DNA from: Jiangella muralis
Lineage (GTDB): Bacteria; Actinomycetota; Actinomycetes; Jiangellales; Jiangellaceae
Direction of reading: 5' to 3'
Length of the DNA: 64,000 bases
Assembly (NCBI RefSeq): GCF_001270745.1
Contig: NZ_KQ434759.1
Location: forward strand, 1-64,000
A program made the position numbers and the translations under genes. The notes below the pieces were generated by a model that was not told the DNA's origin, did not search any database, and saw only the letters and a list, made by a program, of their open reading frames with translations. Positions 15,962 through 22,814 of this stretch are shown here, piece after piece. Position 1 is the stretch's first letter, and every line of letters begins with the position of its first letter.

Positions 15962-16044
15962 GCATTAGGCCCAGCCTCAGGGAACGCCGCTGGGTTCCTT
16001 TCCCTCGTGGGCCTCGCCGCTGCCAGGGACCTCGCGGCCGGCGC

Positions 16045-16055
16045 TATACTAGGCT
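16045..16055 (+). promoter_or_regulatory. overlapping -10 boxes TATACT / TAGGCT
   Basis: TATACT (16045-16050) and TAGGCT (16050-16055) overlap. The second ends six bases before the GTG at 16062, giving a leaderless transcript; the first would give a start five bases earlier. Confidence 0.55.
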
Positions 16056-16061
16056 CGAACG

Positions 16062-16844
16062 GTGGTGACCCAGGACCTGCCCGCGGCGGGCGTCGAGACG
16101 ACGTCCAGGCGGCGGCTGACCGCGGAGATCTGGATCGTGCTCGGGCTGTCGCTGGGGCAGTCCGCCGTCTACGCCGTCGTCAGCCTGATCGCGCGGCTGA
16201 CCCGGCCGGAGCGGCTGAGCGAGCAGACCGCCACGCTGAACGCGTCCCGCAGCGTGCGCGAGTACCTCGACCTCACCTACCAGCTGCTGTCCATCGGGTT
16301 CGCGCTGGTGCCGGTCGCGCTGGCGCTGTACCTGTTGTCCGGACCGGGCCGGTCGGCGCTGAAGCGCATCGGCTTCGACCTCGCCCAGCCGGGCCGCGAC
16401 CTGCTGTTCGGCGCCGGGCTGTCGGCCGTCATCGGGCTGCCGGGGCTGGGCATCTACTTCCTCGGGCACGCGCTGGACATGAACGTGTCGATCCAGGCGA
16501 GCACGCTGGGCGCGTACTGGTGGACGGTGCCGGTGCTGGTCCTGTCGGCGCTGCAGAACGCGGTGGTCGAGGAGGTCATCGTCGTCGGGTTCCTGATGAC
16601 GCGGCTGAAGCAGCTGGGCTGGGAGCTGCCGGCGATCATCGCGACGAGCGCGGTGCTGCGCGGCTCGTACCACCTGTACCAGGGGTACGGCATGGCCATC
16701 GGGAACATGCTGATGGGCGTCGTGTTCGGGTACTTCTACCACCGGACGAGACGGGTCATGCCGCTGGTGGTGGCGCACTCGATCCTCGACATCGTCTCGT
16801 TCGTCGGCTACGACCTGTTCGCCGACGAGCTGGGGCTGCCGTGA
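16062..16844 (+). CDS. CPBP family intramembrane metalloprotease
   Basis: A 260-residue Rce1/CPBP-type membrane protease with about seven helices. The ABI motifs are visible: NAVVEEVIVVGFLMTRL (paired glutamates), GSYHLYQGYGMAIGN and VVAHSILDIVSF. The usual EExxxR arginine is replaced by valine, as I recall for the actinobacterial EEVVVVGYL subgroup, so this is not taken as damage. It probably cleaves a peptide or prenylated substrate within the membrane. GTG 16062 fits the -10 box. It overlaps the DUF3052 gene by GTGA. Confidence 0.85.
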   Translation: MVTQDLPAAGVETTSRRRLTAEIWIVLGLSLGQSAVYAVVSLIARLTRPERLSEQTATLNASRSVREYLDLTYQLLSIGFALVPVALALYLLSGPGRSALKRIGFDLAQPGRDLLFGAGLSAVIGLPGLGIYFLGHALDMNVSIQASTLGAYWWTVPVLVLSALQNAVVEEVIVVGFLMTRLKQLGWELPAIIATSAVLRGSYHLYQGYGMAIGNMLMGVVFGYFYHRTRRVMPLVVAHSILDIVSFVGYDLFADELGLP

Positions 16845-17233
16845 CGACGGGGTATTCGGGGACGCCGCTGGTGCGCAAGCTCGGCATCGAGCCGGGCCAC
16901 CGGGTGCTGTTCGACGGCGCGCCCGACGGGTTCGCGCTCGACGGCGTCCGGCCCGACCACCGCGCGGGGCCCGGCCGCTACGACGTCGTGCTCGCGTTCG
17001 TCCGCGACCGTGCCACGCTCGACCGCGACCTCCCCGCCCACCAGGACCGCATCGAGCGCGCCGGCGCGGTGTGGGTGGCCTGGCCGAAGCGGGCCAGCAA
17101 GGTCCCGACGGACGTCACGGAGGACGTCGTGCGGGAGGTGGCGCTGCCGCGCGGCCTGGTCGACGTGAAGGTGTGCGCCATCGACGCGGTGTGGTCCGGC
17201 CTGAAGCTGGTGATCCGCAAGGAGAACCGCTGA
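16841..17233 (+). CDS. DUF3052 family protein
   Basis: A 130-residue soluble protein with the DUF3052 pattern: YSGTPLVRKLGIEPGHRVLFDGAP split across a loop, then YDVVLAFVRDR, AGAVWVAWPKRASKVPTDVTED and LVDVKVCAIDAVWSGLKLV. The function is unknown; the fold resembles a SAM-independent methyltransferase-like Rossmann core. The GTG start overlaps the CPBP protease stop, so the two are coupled. The convergent CPBP gene ends six bases downstream. Confidence 0.88.
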   Translation: MTTGYSGTPLVRKLGIEPGHRVLFDGAPDGFALDGVRPDHRAGPGRYDVVLAFVRDRATLDRDLPAHQDRIERAGAVWVAWPKRASKVPTDVTEDVVREVALPRGLVDVKVCAIDAVWSGLKLVIRKENR

Positions 17234-17238
17234 CGCCG

Positions 17239-18030
17239 TCACCGCGGGGGATCCGGAACCATCCCCGTCGAGGCCGGGACCGGCTCGATGCGGTGGCGGC
17301 GGACGAGCAGCAGCACCGCCAGCACGATGTAGGCGGCGATGGCGGCCACGGCGCCCGGGTAGGCGTCCTGGCCGATGAGGATGGCCGTCCCGGACAGCAG
17401 CGCGAAGTCGAACAGGCCGTGCAACACCGAGTTCAGGACGTTGCCGCCCGACACCCGGCGGATCAGATAGAAGAAGTACCCGGCGAAGCTCACCGCCACC
17501 GCCTGCCCGATGGCGCCCGGCCCGCGGCCGATGAGGTTCGACAGGTGCACGGCGCCGAAGATCAGGCTGGACCACAGTGCCACCTGCCCCTCGCGCAGGC
17601 CGCGCCGCCGCAGCGTGGTCACGCCGATGCCGCGGAACATGCCCTCTTCGCCCCAGCCGACGAACTGCGTGGCCACGAACAGGGTGAGGACGAAGACGAC
17701 GCTCTTGTCGAGCAGGTCGGCGTAGTCGATGGCCAGCACGATGGCGGCCATCAGCACGATGGGCACCGCCCACACCCAGCGCCGGACCGGCCGGTCGTCC
17801 GTCAGCACCGGCCGCCACCAGCCCAGCACGCCGACCACGGCGTAGGTGAAGACCAGCGCGGCGCCGAGCGGTATCCACATGGTGATCATGACGTTGGATG
17901 CCGTGGTGAAGGCCTCGTCGGCCTCGATGCCGGCGATCTCGGCAGCGAGCAGGCCGCCGCCCTGGATGATCGCCAGGTAGCCGACGACGACGGCGAGGAA
18001 GCCCCAGACGGGCAGGTCACGGCCGGTCAT
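17239..18030 (-). CDS. CPBP family intramembrane metalloprotease, second copy
   Basis: A 263-residue membrane protease with canonical ABI motifs: VGWGEEGMFRGIG (EExxFRG), FGAVHLSNL and LHGLFDFALL. It is more typical than the copy at 16062. About eight helices are predicted. The ATG at 18030 is preferred to a start 17 codons upstream because a minus-strand TACAGT box ends exactly six bases before it, and the extra residues are not membrane-like. Convergent with the DUF3052 gene. Substrate unknown. Confidence 0.88.
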   Translation of the reverse strand: MTGRDLPVWGFLAVVVGYLAIIQGGGLLAAEIAGIEADEAFTTASNVMITMWIPLGAALVFTYAVVGVLGWWRPVLTDDRPVRRWVWAVPIVLMAAIVLAIDYADLLDKSVVFVLTLFVATQFVGWGEEGMFRGIGVTTLRRRGLREGQVALWSSLIFGAVHLSNLIGRGPGAIGQAVAVSFAGYFFYLIRRVSGGNVLNSVLHGLFDFALLSGTAILIGQDAYPGAVAAIAAYIVLAVLLLVRRHRIEPVPASTGMVPDPPR

Positions 18031-18120
18031 GATCGAACTGTAGTGTCTCGGGGCGGCGACGTGACGCGGCTGCGCTGACACGCCGACGGTGGCACACTCC
18101 GTGGATGGACGTCGCCGCGG

Positions 18121-18147
18121 ATGAGAGACCTCTCATCGGTGTCTCAT
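18121..18147. promoter_or_regulatory. ATGAGAG-AC-CTCTCAT palindrome plus TCTCAT direct repeat
   Basis: ATGAGAGACCTCTCAT (18121-18136) is a perfect 7-2-7 palindrome. A further TCTCAT follows at 18142-18147, 11 bases after the previous TCTCAT, a spacing typical for OmpR-type response regulators. It lies upstream of the exported protein gene and the two-component genes, and related boxes occur at 21342 and 22613. The response regulator at 20001 is the natural candidate to bind it. Confidence 0.6.
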
Positions 18148-18172
18148 CCTGCTCTCGCCGGGCCTGCCGACC

Positions 18173-18526
18173 ATGCTGAGCATGAAGTCGGCGGCCGCGC
18201 TCACCATCTCCGCCCTGGCGGTCGTGGCCGCCGGGATCTTCGGTGTGGGCGCCATGCTGGCGACGCCGTCGACCGGTGACGACTTCGGCGGGCCGGTCGA
18301 CGTGGGCCCGGCCGGCTCTGACGGCCAGGAGCCGACGCGCGGGCCGTCGACGCCCACCCCGACCCCGACCACCCCGACGCCGACCGCCACCACCCCGCCG
18401 CCCGACGACACCGGCGGCCAGCCGGTCGAGCCGCCGCCGCCGGTGCGTCCCGGAGACGACGACGGCGACGACGACGGCGATGACGACGGCGACGACGGTG
18501 GCGACGACGGGGTTGATGACGACTGA
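18173..18526 (+). CDS. small exported or membrane-anchored Pro/Thr- and Asp/Gly-rich protein
   Basis: A 117-residue protein. Residues 5-28 are a signal peptide or anchor (AALTISALAVVAAGIFGVGA). The middle is Pro/Thr-rich (TPTPTPTTPTPTATTPPP) and the end is a run of Asp and Gly (DDDGDDDGDDDGDDGG) that could bind Ca or other cations. A second ATG at 18182 is an alternative start. It lies just after the TCTCAT boxes and before the histidine kinase gene, so it may be the output or the sensed partner of that system. It has no recognised family. Confidence 0.7.
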   Translation: MLSMKSAAALTISALAVVAAGIFGVGAMLATPSTGDDFGGPVDVGPAGSDGQEPTRGPSTPTPTPTTPTPTATTPPPDDTGGQPVEPPPPVRPGDDDGDDDGDDDGDDGGDDGVDDD

Positions 18527-18555
18527 GCCAGGTACGAGATGACGCGGCCGGCGGA

Positions 18556-20004
18556 GTGCGCGTCCGGGTCGCCGTCCGGACCCGGGTGCTGGCCGCGGTG
18601 CTGGGAGTGGCGGCGGTCGGCATGCTGGTGGCCGGAGTGACGTCATTCCTCGTCCAGCGCGAACGGGTCGACGCGCGCATCGACGACAACATCGCGCAGG
18701 AGGTCGGGGAGTTCCGCGAGTTCGCCGAGGACGGCATCGACCCCGCGACCGGCAGCGCCTTCACCACCGTCGACCGCTTCCTCGAGGTCGTCCTGCAGCG
18801 CAACGTGCCCGACCGCGACGAGGGCCTGCTCGCGCTGGTCGACGGTGAGGTCGCCTGGGAGCCCGCCAGCGGCGTCAGCGTCCGGCTGGAGGACGACCCC
18901 GGGTTCGTGGCGCTGGTCGCCGGCCAGGGTGGCACCACCCGGGTGCGGCCGCACTCGGTCGACACCGAGACGCTCGGGCAGCTGCGGTACGTGACGGTGC
19001 CGGTCACCGTGCCCGGCGACCCCGCGCAGGGCCTCTACGTCATCGCCTACGCCCGCGAGATGGAGCAGGCCGAGGTCGTCGACGCGTACAAGACGTTCGC
19101 GATCGTCGCCATGACGTCGCTGGCGATGGTCGGCGCCGTCGGCTGGCTGGTCGCCGGCCGGCTGCTGCGGCCGATCCGGCTGCTGCGCGACACCGCCCAG
19201 CAGATCAGCGACACCGACCTGTCCGGGCGCATCCCCGTCACCGGGACCGACGACATCTCCGCGCTGGCCCGCACGTTCAACGACATGCTGGACCGGCTGG
19301 AACTGGCCTTCGCCGGCCAGCGCGACGCCCTCGACGACGCCGGGCACGAGCTGCGCACCCCGATCACGATCATCCGCGGTCACCTCGAGCTGATGGACTC
19401 CGCCGACCCCGCCGACGTCGAGGAGGTCCGCGTCCTCGTCCTGGACGAGCTGGACCGCATGCGCCGCATGGTCGACGACCTCGTCATGCTGGCGAAGTCC
19501 AGCCGGCCCGACTTCGTCCACCCGCGCCCGGTCGAGCTGGACCGCCTGGTCGACGAGGTGCTCGACAAGGCCCGGACCCTCGCCGACCGGCAGTGGCGCG
19601 TCGACGCCCGGGTGACGGCGACCGTGGCGCTGGACCCGCAGCGGATCACCCAGGCGCTGCTGCAGCTGATCTCGAACGCCGTGAAGTTCACCGCGCCGGG
19701 CGACGTCATCGCCGTCGGCAGCGCGCTCACCGGCGCCGAGGTGCGGCTGTGGGTCCGCGACACCGGCGCCGGCATCGCCGCCGACGACCTCGACCGCATC
19801 TTCGACCGGTTCGCCCGCGCCGACGTCGGCCGCGGCGTCGAGGGCTCCGGCCTCGGACTGGCCATCGTCCGCGCGATCGCCGAGGCGCATCGCGGCACCG
19901 TCACCGTCGACAGCCGGCCCGGCGACGGTGCGATCTTCACCGTCGCGCTGCCGTTGTTCGGCGCCGCGGCGGCCGACGACCTCGTGGAGGAGGAAGCTAG
20001 ATGA
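18556..20004 (+). CDS. two-component sensor histidine kinase
   Basis: A 482-residue membrane kinase. TM1 is at residues 9-32, an extracellular sensor at 33-178, TM2 at about 180-203, then HAMP (RLLRPIRLLRDTAQQI), the H-box GHELRTP (His264) and an HATPase domain with SNAVKF, DTGAGI and GSGLGLAIV. It senses an unknown external cue and phosphorylates the regulator encoded next. It begins 30 bases after the small exported protein gene with a GTG that has weak support; a GTG ten codons later is possible. ATGA overlap with the regulator gene. Confidence 0.92.
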   Translation: MRVRVAVRTRVLAAVLGVAAVGMLVAGVTSFLVQRERVDARIDDNIAQEVGEFREFAEDGIDPATGSAFTTVDRFLEVVLQRNVPDRDEGLLALVDGEVAWEPASGVSVRLEDDPGFVALVAGQGGTTRVRPHSVDTETLGQLRYVTVPVTVPGDPAQGLYVIAYAREMEQAEVVDAYKTFAIVAMTSLAMVGAVGWLVAGRLLRPIRLLRDTAQQISDTDLSGRIPVTGTDDISALARTFNDMLDRLELAFAGQRDALDDAGHELRTPITIIRGHLELMDSADPADVEEVRVLVLDELDRMRRMVDDLVMLAKSSRPDFVHPRPVELDRLVDEVLDKARTLADRQWRVDARVTATVALDPQRITQALLQLISNAVKFTAPGDVIAVGSALTGAEVRLWVRDTGAGIAADDLDRIFDRFARADVGRGVEGSGLGLAIVRAIAEAHRGTVTVDSRPGDGAIFTVALPLFGAAAADDLVEEEAR

Positions 20005-20708
20005 GCAGGATCCTGATCGCCGAGGACGAACCGCGCATCGCGGCGTTCATCGAGAAGGGGCTGCGTGCCGCCGGCATGACGCCGACCGTGGTCGGCGACG
20101 GCCGCGGCGCCTTCGACTACGCGATGACCGGCGGCTTCGACCTCGTCATCCTCGACATCGGGCTGCCCATCATCGACGGGTTCGCGGTGCTGCGGCAGCT
20201 GCGCGAGGCCCGCAACGAGCTGCCCGTCATCATCCTGACCGCCCGCGACTCCATCACCGACACCGTCGCCGGCCTCGAAGGCGGCGCCGACGACTACATG
20301 GCCAAGCCGTTCCGGTTCGAGGAGCTGCTGGCCCGGATCCGGCTGCGGCTGCGCGAGGACCGCGCCCCCGAGGCGATGGTCCTGCACCACGGCGGGCTGT
20401 CACTGGACCTGCGCACCCGGCGGGCGACCGTCGACGAGCGGACGGTGGAGCTGTCGGCGCGCGAGTTCGCGCTGGCGGAGACGTTCCTGCGGCATCCGGG
20501 CCAGGTGCTCAGCCGCGAGCAACTGCTCAGCCGGGTCTGGGGCTACGACTTCGACCCCGGCTCCAACGTCGTCGACGTGTACGTGCGGTACCTGCGGCGC
20601 AAACTCGGCAGCGAGCGGTTCGTGACGGTGCGGGGCATCGGCTACCGCCTCGTCAGCCCCGACGACGAGGAGTCCGGCCCGCCTGAGCCCAGCCGCCAGG
20701 TCACCTGA
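20001..20708 (+). CDS. OmpR-family response regulator
   Basis: A 235-residue regulator. The receiver domain carries acidic residues at 9-10, the phospho-acceptor Asp52 (VILDIGLP), Thr80 and Lys102 (DDYMAKPF). The C-terminal winged helix contains LSAREFALAETFLRHPGQVLS split by a turn, then NVVDVYVRYLRRKL and RGIGYRL. It is translated from an ATG overlapping the kinase stop. The last codons and stop lie inside the first copy of a GATCAGGTGA repeat. It probably binds the ATGAGAG/CTCTCAT boxes nearby; this is inferred from position and spacing. Confidence 0.93.
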   Translation: MSRILIAEDEPRIAAFIEKGLRAAGMTPTVVGDGRGAFDYAMTGGFDLVILDIGLPIIDGFAVLRQLREARNELPVIILTARDSITDTVAGLEGGADDYMAKPFRFEELLARIRLRLREDRAPEAMVLHHGGLSLDLRTRRATVDERTVELSAREFALAETFLRHPGQVLSREQLLSRVWGYDFDPGSNVVDVYVRYLRRKLGSERFVTVRGIGYRLVSPDDEESGPPEPSRQVT

Positions 20709-20845
20709 TCGCCGCGGTGGGAACGATCAGGTGACGTACCGGCCGGTTGCGGCGGCGTGTCGGTCACCTGATCATCTTCAGCATGTGGACGCGAAACGAT
20801 CAGATGACGTAGCCGGCGCGAATCGGGCCGGTACATCACCTGATC
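20701..20845. repeat. cluster of five TCACCTGATC / GATCAGGTGA half-sites
   Basis: Alternating-orientation 10-mers lie at 20701, 20725, 20764, 20798 (one mismatch) and 20836. The first pair forms a perfect 10-bp stem with a 14-base loop that starts inside the regulator stop codon and may serve as terminator. Spacings of 34 and 38-39 recur in a second cluster at 61421-61502, so this is a dispersed repeat family. Confidence 0.8.
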
Positions 20846-20864
20846 GTTTGCCGCGCGCCCCGGG

Positions 20865-21254
20865 TCAGCCGGCGGACGAGGCGCTGTCCGGCGTCGACGG
20901 GCTGGCCGGCGAGGTGGCGGACGCGGGGTCGGCCGGGCTGTTCGGCGTCGTGGCACTGGTCGCGGAGGCCGGGTCGGCGGGCGAGTTCGCCGAGGTGGCG
21001 GAGGCCGGGTCGGCGGGGTCGGCCGGCGAGTCGGCGGTGCCGGCCGAGCTGGCCGTGTTCGCGCTGGCCGGGTCCGCGGGGGAGCTCGCCGAGTTCGCGG
21101 AGTTCGCCGACGACGGCGCCGAGGAGCCCGACGACACGTCGGCGGCCGGCGCCTGTGCCCCGTTGAGGATGGGCGCGGCGACCGCGCTGCCGGCGCCGAG
21201 GCCGAGCGCCGCCATGGTGCCGACCGCGAGCCACGTCTTCTTCTGGAGCTTCAT
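20865..21254 (-). CDS. exported Ala/Ser/Pro/Asp-rich repetitive protein
   Basis: A 129-residue protein. A Sec signal (MKLQKKTWLAVGTMAALGLG, cleavage near AVAA) is followed by a low-complexity chain made of repeats such as SPADPASATSAN. No domain is recognised; an extended, possibly glycosylated, wall-associated chain is plausible. The ATG at 21254 follows AGGAGG by seven bases, which rules out the 18-codon extension. It is convergent with the response regulator gene and lies downstream of a degenerate ATGAGAG/TTCTCAG box, suggesting control by the two-component system. Confidence 0.75.
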   Translation of the reverse strand: MKLQKKTWLAVGTMAALGLGAGSAVAAPILNGAQAPAADVSSGSSAPSSANSANSASSPADPASANTASSAGTADSPADPADPASATSANSPADPASATSATTPNSPADPASATSPASPSTPDSASSAG

Positions 21255-21328
21255 CGTTGTCCTCCTGTACTGGACGCCGGAGCGTCTTGTTCTGACAGCT
21301 ACGAGCATCGCGGCCGCGCATGAAGGCT

Positions 21329-22603
21329 TCAGGAGAGCCGCATGAGAGCGTTCTCAGCCGCGCCCGGACCGCCCGCCGACGCCGCGTCGAGCCAGCGCTC
21401 GGCCAGCTCCAGCCGGTCGGCGGTGGCCCGCTCCCAGTCCGGGTCCTGGGCCCGGTACGGTCCGGTGGCCAGCGACAACGTCACTCCGGCGGCACGCAGC
21501 CGGAGCTCGGCCGGGTCGACCCGGCGCGACAGCACGGGCAGCCACTCGGTCAACGCCGCGTGTGCTCCCGCCGCGGCGTCGAACGGGCCGGAGGCGAGGA
21601 CGGAGAGGTGCGCGAGCAGGCAGCCGAAGTCGTCGGCGCGGCGGCCGGGGCCGATGGTGTCGATGTCGAGCAGCCCGCTGACCCCGCCGTGCTCGACGAA
21701 CAACTGGGCGTCGTAGAAGTCGCCGTGGGTCGGCTCGTCGCCGTCCGGGAACGCGGCCAGGCCGTGGGCCAACGCGTCGGCCAGCGAGCGCGCCTGCGGC
21801 CCCAGCGACGGCGCCGCGGCCGCGACGACCCCGGCGTAGTGCGACGCGTGCGCCGACCACGGCGCCCGCCTCGGCAGGCCGGCCACCTCGGCCGGCAGCC
21901 GGTCCAGCAGCGCGACCAGCTCGGCGGGGGCGCGCAGCGTGGTCGCGCCGGACTCCAGGGCGGTCCGCAGCGGCGTCCCGCGCAGCGGCGCCAGCACGAT
22001 GATCCCGTCGTCGCTCCAGCCGAGGCTGCGCGGCACCGGCACGCCGGCCTCCGTCAGCACCCGGTGCCGGCTGTCGACGTCGCGGACCTGGGCCGGCCGC
22101 AGCACCTTGACGAACACCCGGTGCCGCTCCGTCACGACCTCGATGACGGCGCGCTTGCGCGGCCGGTACGCGACCACCCGCAGCTGGACGCCGTCCGGAG
22201 ACAGCCCGAGGCCCTTGAGCAGGTCGCCGACGGTCGACGGGAAGCAGGCGGCCGCGAGGCCCGGCAGTTCTGGGTCGTACGGGAACCGCCACACCTGGAC
22301 GTACCGGTCGCCGTCGGTGACGACGAGCCCGCCCGGCGGCCGCACGCCCGACACCGAGGCGGCGAACGTCTCCTCCCGTTCGCCGTCCGCCCACGACGCG
22401 CGGACGACGTAGGAGGCGGTCGTGCGGTCGCCGGGCCGGTGGTCGACGTCGCGCAGGGTCCAGCCGAGCAGCGACGCCCCGGCCGGCGTCAGGGCCGCGT
22501 CGAGGATGTCGGGGACGGACGGGCCGGTCAGCAGCGCGAGGCCGGGGTCGGTGGACGGTCCGGGCACGCGGGCCAGCCTGACGGCCGACGATGAGCCGGA
22601 CAT
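21329..22603 (-). CDS. phosphotransferase enzyme family protein (APH fold)
   Basis: A 424-residue protein with an aminoglycoside/choline-kinase-like fold. The catalytic loop is THGDFYDAQLFVEHGG (Asp in HGD; Asn replaced by Gln) and the metal site is LLDIDTIGPG. An N-terminal lobe contains RVFVKVLRPAQV with the ATP lysine. It could phosphorylate a small metabolite or sugar; the substrate is unknown. A six-of-seven matching ATGAGAC-GG-CTCTCAT box lies 10-25 bases upstream of the ATG, so it is probably controlled with the neighbouring two-component genes. Confidence 0.8.
   Translation of the reverse strand: MSGSSSAVRLARVPGPSTDPGLALLTGPSVPDILDAALTPAGASLLGWTLRDVDHRPGDRTTASYVVRASWADGEREETFAASVSGVRPPGGLVVTDGDRYVQVWRFPYDPELPGLAAACFPSTVGDLLKGLGLSPDGVQLRVVAYRPRKRAVIEVVTERHRVFVKVLRPAQVRDVDSRHRVLTEAGVPVPRSLGWSDDGIIVLAPLRGTPLRTALESGATTLRAPAELVALLDRLPAEVAGLPRRAPWSAHASHYAGVVAAAAPSLGPQARSLADALAHGLAAFPDGDEPTHGDFYDAQLFVEHGGVSGLLDIDTIGPGRRADDFGCLLAHLSVLASGPFDAAAGAHAALTEWLPVLSRRVDPAELRLRAAGVTLSLATGPYRAQDPDWERATADRLELAERWLDAASAGGPGAAENALMRLS
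21342..21357. promoter_or_regulatory. degenerate ATGAGAG-CG-TTCTCAG box
   Basis: A 7-2-7 element with five of seven arm positions paired, inside the 3' end of the phosphotransferase gene and about 90-100 bases upstream of the exported repetitive protein start at 21254. It resembles the boxes at 18121 and 22613 and may regulate the minus-strand gene. Confidence 0.35.
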
Positions 22604-22612
22604 GAACCGGAG

Positions 22613-22628
22613 ATGAGACGGCTCTCAT
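22613..22628. promoter_or_regulatory. ATGAGAC-GG-CTCTCAT box
   Basis: A 7-2-7 inverted repeat with six of seven arm positions paired, 10-25 bases before the start of the phosphotransferase gene on the minus strand. Same architecture as the box at 18121. It may also reach the divergent promoter near 22671. Confidence 0.5.
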
Positions 22629-22670
22629 TCACGACGGCACCGCTGTCGCGCATCGGCCCGGACCCGCCGC

Positions 22671-22736
22671 TAAGCTGAGGCCGTCACATCGCATCGGGGG
22701 TTCGCGCGTTCGGCGCGCCCCCTCTCGAAGGGAGCT
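22671..22736 (+). promoter_or_regulatory. promoter and structured 5' leader of the DUF21/CBS operon
   Basis: TAAGCT (22671-22676) is a likely -10 box with a start near 22683. The leader contains a GC-rich hairpin at 22696-22722 (GGGGG and CGCGC pairing with GCGCGCCCCC around a TTCG-type loop) and then GGGAG, the ribosome-binding site of a short leader ORF at 22737. A metal-sensing role is possible, but no known riboswitch core was recognised. Confidence 0.4.
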
Positions 22737-22814
22737 GTGTCCGCCGTGTCGACGGACGCGTCAAGTCGCACACATTCAGCACGCCACCGTGACGCCGGGC
22801 CGGGTGCCCGATGA
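22737..22814 (+). CDS. putative 25-residue leader peptide coupled to the DUF21/CBS transporter
   Basis: A GTG at 22737 behind GGGAG opens a 25-codon frame (MSAVSTDASSRTHSAR...) whose TGA at 22812-22814 overlaps the downstream ATG as ATGA. Good ribosome-binding site and stop-start overlap suggest it is translated and couples translation of the transporter gene. No family is known. The alternative is that the transporter ATG is read alone from a long leader. Confidence 0.4.
   Translation: MSAVSTDASSRTHSARHRDAGPGAR

Noticed and set aside
16062-16844. Inactive CPBP protease because the EExxxR arginine is valine
   Set aside because: The variant matches the EEVVVVGYL subgroup that I recall in actinobacteria, and the other motifs are intact.
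22671-22810. M-box or Mn (yybP-ykoY) riboswitch before the DUF21/CBS gene
   Set aside because: The conserved core bases of either class could not be found; only a hairpin and a short ORF are supported.
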